DNA from: JBPYCR01 sp051846935
Lineage (GTDB): Bacteria > Bacillota > Bacilli > Bacillales > Amphibacillaceae
Reading direction: 5' to 3'
Assembly (NCBI RefSeq): GCF_051846935.1
Contig: NZ_JBPYCS010000029.1
Coordinates: 1 to 32,793 of the forward strand
Length of the DNA stretch: 32,793 nucleotides
Positions within the stretch are counted from its first letter, which is position 1. Every line of letters starts with the position of its first letter. The notes under the pieces were generated by a model, which had not been told where the DNA came from, did no database searches, and saw only the letters and a program-made list of their open reading frames with translations. Made by a program: the position numbers and the translations under genes. This document shows positions 7,849 through 14,300 of the stretch, one piece after another.

Positions 7849-10062
7849 ATGGAAAACAAACTAGATTTACTCAAATTACTAGAATATGTAGATCCGTCAT
7901 ATTTAGATTATCAAGAATGGGTTAATGTTGGAATGGCTCTAAAATATGAAGGATATACCGCAGCAGATTGGGATAGTTGGAGTAGTCGGGATGGTTCACG
8001 TTATCGTCCCGGCGAATGTTTTAAAAAATGGGCCTCATTTGAAGGTTCCGGATCACCAGTAACCGGAGCTACTATTACGCAAATGGCCAAGGATCATGGT
8101 TGGGAGTCACGATCCAGTAAAGATGACCGGGAATTAGATTGGAATGATGAGATAGCCGGTGATAATGATTATGTAGTAATTGATAAGAATTGGATTGAAG
8201 GGATGGAAATCAAAGAGCCAGCCAATTGGGATCCGGTAAATGAATTAACCAAATACCTAGAAACATTATTTGAAGCATCCGAAAATGTAGGTTATGTCAC
8301 ATCAACATGGCAGACAGATGACGGCAAATATTTACCAACGAAAGGAAATTGGGACAGAACGGCCGGAGAATTGATACAAGCATTGCATGAATCAAATGGT
8401 GATCTTGGAGCAGTGTTTGGAGATTACAACCCGGAAGCTGGAGCGTGGATTCGATTTAATCCACTTGACGGAAAAGGCGTCAAAAACGAAAACGTAACAG
8501 AATTTAAATATGCATTGGTCGAATCAGATTCCATGGATTTAGAAAAACAAAATGCTATTTTACGAGAGTTGGATTTACCAATTGCTGCACTCGTCTTTAG
8601 TGGGAAAAAGAGTATTCATGCCATTGTAAAAATTGATGCAGCCAATTATGACGAATATAGAAACCGAGTTGATTATTTGTATGATGTTTGTAAAAAGAAT
8701 GGTCTGGACATTGATAATCAAAATAGAAATCCTTCTCGTTTAAGTCGGATGCCTGGCATAGAACGCAACGGCAAAAAGCAGTTCATTATTGATACACACA
8801 TCGGAAAATCAAATTGGGAAGAATGGCACGAATGGATTGAGGATATTAATGATGATTTACCGGATCCGGAGAATTTAACGGACTTTTGGAACAACATGCC
8901 TGACTTAGCTCCACCATTAATCGAAGGTGTTTTAAGGCAAGGGCATAAGATGTTAATGGCCGGACCATCAAAAGCGGGTAAATCATTTGCATTAATTGAA
9001 TTATCTATAGGAATTGCGGAAGGTAGGCAATGGTTAGGTTGGAATTGTACAAAAGGTAAAGTATTGTACGTCAATCTTGAATTAGACAGAGCGAGCGCAT
9101 TACACCGTTTTAAAGATGTGTACAACGCCTTAGGTTGGCAACCTAGCAATCTATCAAATATCGATATATGGAACCTTAGAGGGAAGTCGGTACCGATGGA
9201 CAAGCTTGCACCTAAATTAATTAGACGTGCAGCTAAAAAGGATTATATTGCCGTTATCATTGATCCGATTTATAAGGTCCTTACAGGTGACGAAAACAGC
9301 GCAGATCAAATGGCGCACTTCACTAACCAATTTGACAAAGTATGTACAGAATTAGGTTCAAGCGTTATCTATTGTCATCATCATAGTAAAGGTTCACAAG
9401 GTGGTAAAAAGTCCATGGATCGTGCTAGTGGATCCGGAGTATTTGCCCGGGATCCTGATGCATTAATTGACTTAGTGGAACTTGAAATAACAGACGCACT
9501 GTTAAAGCAAGAAGAAAATAAATCTGTATGTTCTGTTTATCAAAAGTACCTTGAAAAATACAATTACGATTATTTAGATGAACATGTATCACAAGATGAT
9601 TTGTTAACTGTTAGTTCGATGACAGAGCACGTTAAACGTGCAATCCCAAGTCATTTAGAAGCTGCCGAAAAAGAAGTAGATCAAGTATTGAAAAAGGTTC
9701 GTGTACAATCTGCATGGCGCATTGAAGGTACGTTACGCGAGTATCCTAAATTCGATCCGGTTAATATGTGGTTCCAGTATCCGATACATGCGGTCGATGA
9801 GTCAGGTAGTTTAAAAGACATTGAACCGGAAGGTGATGCACCTCCTTGGAAGAATAATTTCACTAAAAGGAAAAGTCCGAAAGATCGCAAAAAAGAACGT
9901 AAGGAAGCACTAGAAAATGCCTATGAAGCATGTGGAATTGATGAAAAGGTAACTGTTCAAGCACTGGCTGAATATATGGGGATCACCGAAAGAACAGTCA
10001 GACGACATATAAAAGACCATAAAGATTTCTGGATCGATGAAGGAGAAGTTGGGAGAAAATGA
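7849..10062 (+). CDS. Primase-helicase: PriCT and AEP-like primase parts fused to RepA-type (AAA_25) helicase
   Basis: 737 residues from ATG 7849; TAGGTGAT (7834-7841) is the ribosome binding site, and ATG 7840 or GTG 7837 are weaker starts. Residues 1-80 look like a PriCT-2 domain ('QEWVNVGMALKYEGY', 'KKWASF'). Residues about 120-310 carry archaeo-eukaryotic-primase-like marks: LVESDSM (about 223), SGKKSIHAIV (about 251) and RLSRMPG (about 297). A RepA/RecA-type hexameric helicase follows, with Walker A GPSKAGKS (about 370-377), Walker B VIIDP (about 468) and 'IYCHHHSKGS'. The last 50 residues hold an HTH (LAEYMGITERTVRRHI). This is the main replication enzyme. The terminal HTH could bind the repeats that follow directly. 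Primase activity is inferred. Confidence 0.8.
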   Translation: MENKLDLLKLLEYVDPSYLDYQEWVNVGMALKYEGYTAADWDSWSSRDGSRYRPGECFKKWASFEGSGSPVTGATITQMAKDHGWESRSSKDDRELDWNDEIAGDNDYVVIDKNWIEGMEIKEPANWDPVNELTKYLETLFEASENVGYVTSTWQTDDGKYLPTKGNWDRTAGELIQALHESNGDLGAVFGDYNPEAGAWIRFNPLDGKGVKNENVTEFKYALVESDSMDLEKQNAILRELDLPIAALVFSGKKSIHAIVKIDAANYDEYRNRVDYLYDVCKKNGLDIDNQNRNPSRLSRMPGIERNGKKQFIIDTHIGKSNWEEWHEWIEDINDDLPDPENLTDFWNNMPDLAPPLIEGVLRQGHKMLMAGPSKAGKSFALIELSIGIAEGRQWLGWNCTKGKVLYVNLELDRASALHRFKDVYNALGWQPSNLSNIDIWNLRGKSVPMDKLAPKLIRRAAKKDYIAVIIDPIYKVLTGDENSADQMAHFTNQFDKVCTELGSSVIYCHHHSKGSQGGKKSMDRASGSGVFARDPDALIDLVELEITDALLKQEENKSVCSVYQKYLEKYNYDYLDEHVSQDDLLTVSSMTEHVKRAIPSHLEAAEKEVDQVLKKVRVQSAWRIEGTLREYPKFDPVNMWFQYPIHAVDESGSLKDIEPEGDAPPWKNNFTKRKSPKDRKKERKEALENAYEACGIDEKVTVQALAEYMGITERTVRRHIKDHKDFWIDEGEVGRK

Positions 10063-10074
10063 ATCCATTGACAA

Positions 10075-10228
10075 TGACAAAGTCGGGAAATGTCCTTGTC
10101 CTTACATAGTGACAAATTCGATAAATGTCAATGTCATTCAATAGTGACAAAGTCGAGAATTACCGAGAATGTCAAAATGTGTGACAAAGTCGAGAAAACA
10201 CCGAGTTTGTCACTGTGACAGACAAAGT
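10075..10228 (+). repeat. Iteron-like TGACAAA repeats, candidate replication origin
   Basis: Directly after the primase-helicase stop lie four copies of TGACAAAGTCGAGAA or close variants, starting at 10075, 10110, 10145 and 10182. A fifth partial copy is near 10215. Copy-to-copy distance is 35, 35 and 37 bp, close to a whole number of helical turns. Several copies are closed by TGTCA or TGTCC, making dyads. The last is a long palindrome: GTGACAAAGTCG (10181-10192) against CGAGTTTGTCAC (10202-10213), with one mismatch. No reading frame explains them. They fit initiator-binding iterons or a multi-site operator. Confidence 0.65.
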
Positions 10229-10249
10229 ATATATATAATATATAAATTT
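10228..10249. other. AT-only tract beside the iterons
   Basis: A 22-bp run with no G or C follows the repeats at once, as expected for a DNA-unwinding element at an iteron origin. It also holds TATATA at 10230-10235, 17 bp downstream of TTGTCA (10207-10212), so it could instead be a promoter overlapped by the repeats. Together with the hairpin it fills the 320-bp gap between the two genes. Confidence 0.45.
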
Positions 10250-10272
10250 CCGTGTCACTCCCTGTCGGTCAT

Positions 10273-10324
10273 GAGAAAAAAGTGGTGGGCTGTGCATATG
10301 CCCGCCACACCATTTTCTCTTTTA
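10273..10324 (+). terminator. Large hairpin with T-run, probable terminator
   Basis: GTGGTGGGC (10282-10290) pairs with GCCCGCCAC (10300-10308), including one G-U pair, around a 9-nt loop. An outer stem, GAAAA/TTTTC extended by GAG/CTC (from 10273 to 10319), is separated by a small internal loop. TTTT follows (10320-10323). It is the most GC-rich structure in an AT-rich gap. It could end the replication transcript, or act as an origin hairpin. A weak promoter (ATGACA 10324-10329, AAAAAT 10347-10352) may restart transcription. Confidence 0.55.
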
Positions 10325-10383
10325 TGACAATGCAAAATTTCAAAACAAAAATTCAAAAATAAAAAAGTGAGATGAAAATAAAA

Positions 10384-10563
10384 ATGAATTATCAAAAATC
10401 TTTAAAACTTATACAGAAATATTCAGAATGCCCTAATTGTGGGAATGACAAAGTAGGAAATGGACAAGGTACATTAGATATTAATGACGATACATTTATT
10501 CGAACTTGTAAATGTGGTTGTACGGTGAAAGTTAAGGGGGATGAAAATAAATGCACGTACTAA
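10384..10563 (+). CDS. DUF3797-like zinc-ribbon protein
   Basis: 59 residues from ATG 10384; an ATG at 10372 adds four residues but leaves no room for a ribosome binding site, whereas GTGAG at 10367-10371 sits 12 nt from 10384. The protein opens with a helix (YQKSLKLIQKY), then CPNCGNDKVGNGQG and a second pair CKCGC, giving a four-cysteine zinc ribbon. This matches my recollection of DUF3797, small phage proteins of unknown role. It overlaps the MazG-like gene by 13 nt, so the two are co-translated. Confidence 0.65.
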   Translation: MNYQKSLKLIQKYSECPNCGNDKVGNGQGTLDINDDTFIRTCKCGCTVKVKGDENKCTY

Positions 10564-10853
10564 CCGAACAAATAAAATTATGGGCTACAGATAGAAATTT
10601 ACATCAAGCTGATCCAAACAAGCAAATTTTAAAACTAGGTGAAGAGTTTGGGGAATTATGTGAGGGAATGGCAAAAGGTAATTCTGAACAGGTAAAAGAT
10701 TCAATTGGTGATGTATATGTTGTGCTTACTATTTTATCTATGCAGCTAGGATTAGATATTGAAGAGTGCATGGAACTAGCCTATAACGAGATTAAAGATC
10801 GAAGAGGAAAAATGATAAATGGTGTGTTTGTAAAGGAATCGGATTTGGTATGA
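10551..10853 (+). CDS. MazG-like nucleotide pyrophosphohydrolase
   Basis: 100 residues, all helical by pattern. The metal-binding signature of the MazG/all-alpha NTP pyrophosphatase family is present: GEEFGELCEG (about residues 29-38, an E-E-x-x-E motif) followed by DSIGDVYVV (about 49-57, with the closing D). These enzymes hydrolyse nucleoside triphosphates to monophosphates, and phage copies are thought to tune nucleotide pools or alarmones. The start has AAGGGGGAT upstream inside the previous gene. The stop overlaps the next ATG (ATGA). Confidence 0.85.
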   Translation: MHVLTEQIKLWATDRNLHQADPNKQILKLGEEFGELCEGMAKGNSEQVKDSIGDVYVVLTILSMQLGLDIEECMELAYNEIKDRRGKMINGVFVKESDLV

Positions 10854-11248
10854 CCATTGAATTCTTTTTACCAATGAAAAAAGTTCCAACTACCACTCAC
10901 CAGCAAAAGCAAGTAACGGTTGTAAATGGTAAACCAGTATTTTATGAACCGGAAGATTTGAAGGTAGCACGCGCTAAATTAATGGCTCATCTCGGTAAAT
11001 ATGTTCCTGAAAAACGATACAACAATCCGATTCGCCTGTACGTGAAGTGGTGCTTCCCGATTACTGGTAAACATACGAACGGTAAATATAAACATACAAA
11101 GCCGGACATCGATAATAGTCAAAAGCTATTGTTTGATTGCATGACTGATTTAAGATTTTGGAAGGATGATTCATTGATTGTTAGTTTAATAGCTGAAAAG
11201 TTTTGGGCAGAGTTACCAGGTATCTATATCAAAATTGAAGAGGTATAG
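10850..11248 (+). CDS. rusA: RusA-type Holliday junction resolvase
   Basis: 132 residues. The family mark is clear: KPDIDNSQKLLFDCM followed by 'FWKDDSLIV' (about residues 84-112), which supplies the catalytic aspartates of RusA, an enzyme that cuts four-way junctions as a dimer. The length is normal (E. coli RusA is about 120). The start ATG overlaps the MazG stop by 4 nt. Position at the end of the replication block agrees with a role in clearing branched DNA before packaging. Confidence 0.9.
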   Translation: MTIEFFLPMKKVPTTTHQQKQVTVVNGKPVFYEPEDLKVARAKLMAHLGKYVPEKRYNNPIRLYVKWCFPITGKHTNGKYKHTKPDIDNSQKLLFDCMTDLRFWKDDSLIVSLIAEKFWAELPGIYIKIEEV

Positions 11249-11251
11249 CTT

Positions 11252-11464
11252 ATGGATTATCAAAAATTTTATGCAGAAGTTGCTGATTGGATAAATCAAT
11301 GTAATCAAATGGCCGTTAGTCATGGGATGCAAAGTAATGAGTTTTGGTCTTGGGTTATGAGGTCCACTGGTGAATTAAGTAACAAATACCAAAACAACGA
11401 TCTAGTAAAAATGCAAATGATTATGCTAGTAGATTGGCTGAAGGGCATTTATGAAAATAGGTGA
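11252..11464 (+). CDS. Small conserved-type phage protein, unknown
   Basis: 70 residues starting 3 nt after the RusA stop; GAAGAGG (about 11236-11242) can serve as ribosome binding site. The sequence is helical with many aromatic and methionine residues (ADWINQCNQMAVSHGM, 'NEFWSWVMRSTGEL', 'MIMLVDWLKGIYENR'). I recall similar short proteins after RusA in Bacillales phages but no functional name. It has no cysteine or charged clusters suggesting metal or DNA binding. Confidence 0.6.
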   Translation: MDYQKFYAEVADWINQCNQMAVSHGMQSNEFWSWVMRSTGELSNKYQNNDLVKMQMIMLVDWLKGIYENR

Positions 11465-11508
11465 AGTTTTGACAAATTATGTGAAATAAAAATTAGGAGG
11501 AATGAATA

Positions 11509-11667
11509 ATGGAATTTCATATTAAAATACAATTTTTGCACAAAGAATCAATCACAAAAAAGGTTGAAGAAAAAGACGGATTTACGGCAATTAGCAATAC
11601 GTTAAACTCACTTGATTCAACGGGAAAAGACAACATTAAGAGCGTAGGAATCATTTATATGAACTAA
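11509..11667 (+). CDS. 52-residue protein, unknown
   Basis: ATG 11509 is preceded by a perfect AGGAGG (11495-11500) at 8 nt, which makes translation likely despite the small size. The product alternates strand-like and charged stretches (FHIKIQFLHKESITKKVEEK, 'SVGIIYMN') and could be a small alpha/beta protein. No family is recognised. The stop lies at the start of a short motif (CTAATG...TACGACCAA) that recurs just after the methyltransferase gene. Confidence 0.6.
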   Translation: MEFHIKIQFLHKESITKKVEEKDGFTAISNTLNSLDSTGKDNIKSVGIIYMN

Positions 11668-11683
11668 TGCACCATACGACCAA
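11664..11683 (+). repeat. Left copy of short direct repeat flanking the methyltransferase gene
   Basis: CTAATG, five bases, then TACGACCAA. The same pattern with a six-base gap is at 12522-12542. Both copies begin at a stop codon (C-TAA-TG). Confidence 0.45.
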
Positions 11684-11721
11684 GTAACGTGACACATATT
11701 GTTCAGGAGGGAGGTTGCTAA

Positions 11722-12525
11722 TTGTCTATACCAAGAATTTTACACTATCCGGGTAGCAAATGGAGTATGGCCAATTGGATAATAAGTCACTTTCCAGAAC
11801 ACGAAACATACCTTGAGCCATTCTTCGGTAGTGGTGCAGTTTTATTCTCAAAGGCAAGAAGCAGTTTAGAAACAGTAAATGATCTTGATGGAGAGGTAGT
11901 TAATTTATTTAAAGTGATTCGTGAAAGACCTGACGAACTGGCTTACGTAATAAGATTTACCCCACATAGCAGAGAAGAATATTATCAAAGCTATCTAAAT
12001 GCAGAAGATGAACTGGAAAGAGCTAGAAGGTTAATCGTCAGACTGTGGCAAGGTCGAGGAGGTAAAACCTCACACCGAACAGGTTGGAGAAGCATGATTG
12101 AAATGAACGGACCATTACCAGGCAAAGAATGGTTGAGGTTTCCGGATAAGATTGCTGCAGTAGCTAAAAGGTTAATGGGTGTACAAATTGAAAATCAACC
12201 AGCTGTCGATTTAATAAAAAGATACTCGAGGCAGAATGTTTTAATTTATGCTGATCCACCTTACCTTTTATCGACTAGAACAACTTCGAGTTATAAACAC
12301 GAAATGACAGAAGATGATCACGCTGAACTATTAGAGGTTCTTGAAGACCACCCGGGTCCTGTAATTCTATCAGGGTATTCACACCCTATATATGATAAAG
12401 GTCTTAGTCACTGGAGAAGAGAGTCACGAAGGGCTAAAGCAGAAGGTGGGGCAAGTAGGGAAGAAGTACTTTGGATTAATCCTATTGCTGCTGACTATGG
12501 TTTTAGGCAACAATCATTATTCTAA
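11722..12525 (+). CDS. D12-class DNA adenine methyltransferase
   Basis: 267 residues starting at TTG 11722 after AGGAGGGAGG (11705-11714). The order of motifs fits Dam/M.DpnII-type N6-adenine methyltransferases: an N-terminal 'LHYPGSKWSMANWI' target end, motif I 'LEPFFGSGAVLF' (about 32-43), and the catalytic DPPY at residues 178-181. The length is typical. No restriction enzyme is adjacent, so it is an orphan enzyme, likely used to mark phage DNA against host restriction or to affect regulation. GATC, the common target of this class, is frequent in the window, but the specificity of this enzyme cannot be read from the sequence. Confidence 0.9.
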   Translation: MSIPRILHYPGSKWSMANWIISHFPEHETYLEPFFGSGAVLFSKARSSLETVNDLDGEVVNLFKVIRERPDELAYVIRFTPHSREEYYQSYLNAEDELERARRLIVRLWQGRGGKTSHRTGWRSMIEMNGPLPGKEWLRFPDKIAAVAKRLMGVQIENQPAVDLIKRYSRQNVLIYADPPYLLSTRTTSSYKHEMTEDDHAELLEVLEDHPGPVILSGYSHPIYDKGLSHWRRESRRAKAEGGASREEVLWINPIAADYGFRQQSLF

Positions 12526-12542
12526 TGTCATATTACGACCAA
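12522..12542 (+). repeat. Right copy of short direct repeat flanking the methyltransferase gene
   Basis: CTAATG, six bases, then TACGACCAA, matching 11664-11683 except for the gap length and gap sequence. It begins at the methyltransferase stop codon. Confidence 0.45.
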
Positions 12543-12572
12543 AAAGCGTAAGAGCAAAGGAGGTCTCCATTT

Positions 12573-12719
12573 ATGGATTTCATTGTTAAATATGAAATTG
12601 TTATATTATCTTGTTGCATAATAAGTTGCCTGGTTGGCGTTCAAGTAGGAGAGTATCTTTCAAAAAAGCAAACTAAAAAACTAATAGAGCAGGTATTGAA
12701 AAATGATAATAAAATTTAA
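12573..12719 (+). CDS. 48-residue single-pass membrane peptide
   Basis: ATG 12573 follows AAAGGAGGT (12557-12564). The hydrophobic stretch at about residues 8-25 (EIVILSCCIISCLVGVQVG) with a short N-terminus and a lysine-rich C-terminus suggests one membrane span with the charged tail inside. Three cysteines fall in or near the span. No family is recognised. It lies between the methyltransferase and the late regulator. Confidence 0.55.
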   Translation: MDFIVKYEIVILSCCIISCLVGVQVGEYLSKKQTKKLIEQVLKNDNKI

Positions 12720-12765
12720 GTTTGATATTAACGGAAATTAACTTCAGACATGGGGGTGTAAACAA

Positions 12766-13293
12766 ATGCACATAACCGAAAATCAATTAAAGTTGATTAC
12801 TGAAACAGCTTCACAAGAGGCCATTAGGGCTTACAGGGAACATAGCAAAAAGCAGCAGAAGGAAAAGTATGATCGGCGTCTCCGGAATATTAAGTTGTTA
12901 CTTCGTAATTACCGGAGCTTTAAAAAACACTGCCAAGATATTAAATTGGAAATCGATGAGATTAACGAAAGATTAGAATTTGTAACAATAGATTCTAATG
13001 AATTTAAACTTGAATCTATCAAACGGAGTAAAGAAAAAACGTTGATCATGGTTAAATATATCGAAAAAATGATGAATGTTTATAAAGTTTTATGTGATCA
13101 ATCTGAGGATCCAGAAGAAATAAGGAGACATAATGTAGTTTATGACTTGTATGTTTCTAATGTAAAAAAGACAGTGGAAGAGGTAGCAAAATGTCAAAAC
13201 GTAGTTCCAAGGACCGTTTATCGAGACATAGATAAAGCGTGTGAATCACTGGTAGTATTGATGTTTGGAGTCGATGGCGTTAAGTTTAAATGA
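12766..13293 (+). CDS. ArpU-like late transcription regulator
   Basis: 175 residues with GGGGGTG upstream of the ATG. The N-terminal two thirds are highly charged and helical. The C-terminus (about 135-170: 'TVEEVAKCQNVVPRTVYRDIDKA') is an HTH of the sigma-region-4 kind seen in the ArpU family, which regulates late genes in Gram-positive phages. Its place, at the end of the early genes and before the late operon, is exactly where this family occurs. The action could be as an activator at a late promoter or otherwise; the sequence does not decide. Overall family assignment is by pattern and context. Confidence 0.7.
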   Translation: MHITENQLKLITETASQEAIRAYREHSKKQQKEKYDRRLRNIKLLLRNYRSFKKHCQDIKLEIDEINERLEFVTIDSNEFKLESIKRSKEKTLIMVKYIEKMMNVYKVLCDQSEDPEEIRRHNVVYDLYVSNVKKTVEEVAKCQNVVPRTVYRDIDKACESLVVLMFGVDGVKFK

Positions 13294-13372
13294 TGTCAAA
13301 AATATGGCAGATTATTGGCACTATAAATGTGATAATATGGTATTAGGTAAAAATGTGTAGCGGAAACTACAC
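13294..13372 (+). promoter_or_regulatory. Candidate late-regulatory region with hairpin
   Basis: The gap after the late regulator has AATATGG twice (about 13301 and 13334), TTGGCA (13315-13320) with a possible TATGGT (13336-13341, 15 bp spacing), and a perfect 6-bp hairpin GTGTAG/CTACAC (13355-13372) with loop CGGAAA. The hairpin has no T-run after it. This could be a late promoter with activator sites, or an RNA element acting on the terminators downstream. Evidence is positional and weak. Confidence 0.3.
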
Positions 13373-13392
13373 GCAACGATTTTTATTGTTTA

Positions 13393-13420
13393 GGCACTCA
13401 CTCTGTGGGTGTCTTTACTT
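13393..13420 (+). terminator. Rho-independent terminator after the regulator region
   Basis: GGCACTCAC (13393-13401) pairs with GTGGGTGTC (13405-13413) over a 3-nt loop with two G-U pairs, followed by TTTACTTTT. It separates the regulator from the lipoprotein gene, which has its own promoter. Confidence 0.7.
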
Positions 13421-13427
13421 TTATCTA

Positions 13428-13456
13428 TTGATAAAATTTACCAACTAACCGATAAT
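13428..13456 (+). promoter_or_regulatory. SigA-type promoter for the lipoprotein gene
   Basis: TTGATA (13428-13433), a 17-bp spacer and GATAAT (13451-13456), close to the TTGACA/TATAAT consensus. It lies right after a terminator and 30 bp before the lipoprotein start, so this gene can be expressed on its own, for example from a prophage. Confidence 0.6.
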
Positions 13457-13485
13457 GAACTAAAATAGGGGGGAGTTGGTGGAGT

Positions 13486-14166
13486 TTGAAGCGAGTATTA
13501 TTAGTATTACTATTATCATTTTCGTTCTTAATTACGGCTTGTAGTGATACAGAAAAGGAGCCAGTGGAAGAAGTAGATTCGGAAGTGGTTGAACAAGAAC
13601 AAAACGATGTTGAAGAAGCGTACGAAGAACTAGATACAGATAAAGAGAATGGAACACTAACCCAAGTTGGCCAAAAGATAAATGATCCTCAGACGGGATC
13701 GACAGTAGAGTTAATTGCTATAAAAAATGTTAATGAAACTATTGATTTAAGTCCAATCGAATTAACTATTAATGATATTAAGTTAATAAGAATGACCGAT
13801 ATAAAAAATAACGAATTTAAAAGTTATATGAGTCAATTTACTGAAAAAGAAGAATTCAACTATATTCAAGTTATGTATACCTTAGAGAATACAGTAGATG
13901 AAAATGTAGAATTAGTATTTCCAATTGAATACCTTGTTTTAAATACAGGAGAACAAATTGATGTTAATATGAATGATTTCTTACTTGACCCTAATAACGG
14001 AAGAGAGTTTTTTGGGAAAGTCACTAAGGATACAGGTATATCTGTAATAATCGAGAATTCAAATATTGATGAGGTAGAAACTATAAAATTCATAACTGGT
14101 GACGTTTGGCAAATTGACGGCGATAAGTTAATTGGACAGGTCGAAAAAACTTACAACATTAAATAA
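13486..14166 (+). CDS. Secreted lipoprotein, probable cargo (lysogenic conversion) gene
   Basis: 226 residues from TTG 13486, with GGGGGGAG (13468-13475) upstream. The N-terminus is a lipoprotein signal: KR, a hydrophobic core, then the lipobox LITAC with Cys at about residue 19. A disordered acidic linker (about 22-55) follows, then a beta-rich domain (about 60-226) that looks like the Ig-like extracellular domain of the DUF4352/DUF5068 kind, though I am not sure which. It would be anchored outside the membrane. Own promoter and strong terminator make it an independent unit between early and late genes. Superinfection exclusion or a host-fitness role is possible; neither can be read from sequence. 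Confidence 0.75.
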   Translation: MKRVLLVLLLSFSFLITACSDTEKEPVEEVDSEVVEQEQNDVEEAYEELDTDKENGTLTQVGQKINDPQTGSTVELIAIKNVNETIDLSPIELTINDIKLIRMTDIKNNEFKSYMSQFTEKEEFNYIQVMYTLENTVDENVELVFPIEYLVLNTGEQIDVNMNDFLLDPNNGREFFGKVTKDTGISVIIENSNIDEVETIKFITGDVWQIDGDKLIGQVEKTYNIK

Positions 14167-14174
14167 AACTAAAT

Positions 14175-14210
14175 AAAAAAGACACTTATTTAATTGTAGG
14201 TGTCTTTTTT
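14175..14210. terminator. Strong, bidirectional-looking Rho-independent terminator
   Basis: GACACTTA (14181-14188) pairs with TAGGTGTC (14197-14204) around an 8-nt loop, flanked by A6 before and T6 after. The A6/T6 symmetry allows termination on either strand. It ends the lipoprotein transcript. Confidence 0.85.
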
Positions 14211-14300
14211 ATACAAGGATTTGTCAATGTTTTAATTAAAAAATGAAGGATTATACCCTTTTTTGTCGAAATAAATAGGCAAAAGGGGGAGAACATAAAA

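Noticed and set aside
8718..9203. 161-codon minus-strand open frame inside the primase-helicase
   Set aside because: Entirely inside a gene with clear motifs on the other strand; no ribosome binding site and the product has shadow-like composition.
10075..10228. Possible CRISPR array
   Set aside because: Repeats are about 15 bp, variable and palindromic, with short partly related spacers and no cas genes; iterons or operators fit better.
11722..12525. Complete restriction-modification system
   Set aside because: Neighbouring genes encode only short unknown or membrane peptides; no restriction endonuclease is adjacent, and the HNH protein belongs to packaging.
12392..12589. 65-codon plus-strand frame overlapping the methyltransferase end
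   Set aside because: It overlaps the methyltransferase 3' end in another frame and has no ribosome binding site; the 48-residue membrane peptide at 12573 has AAAGGAGGT and is the better gene.
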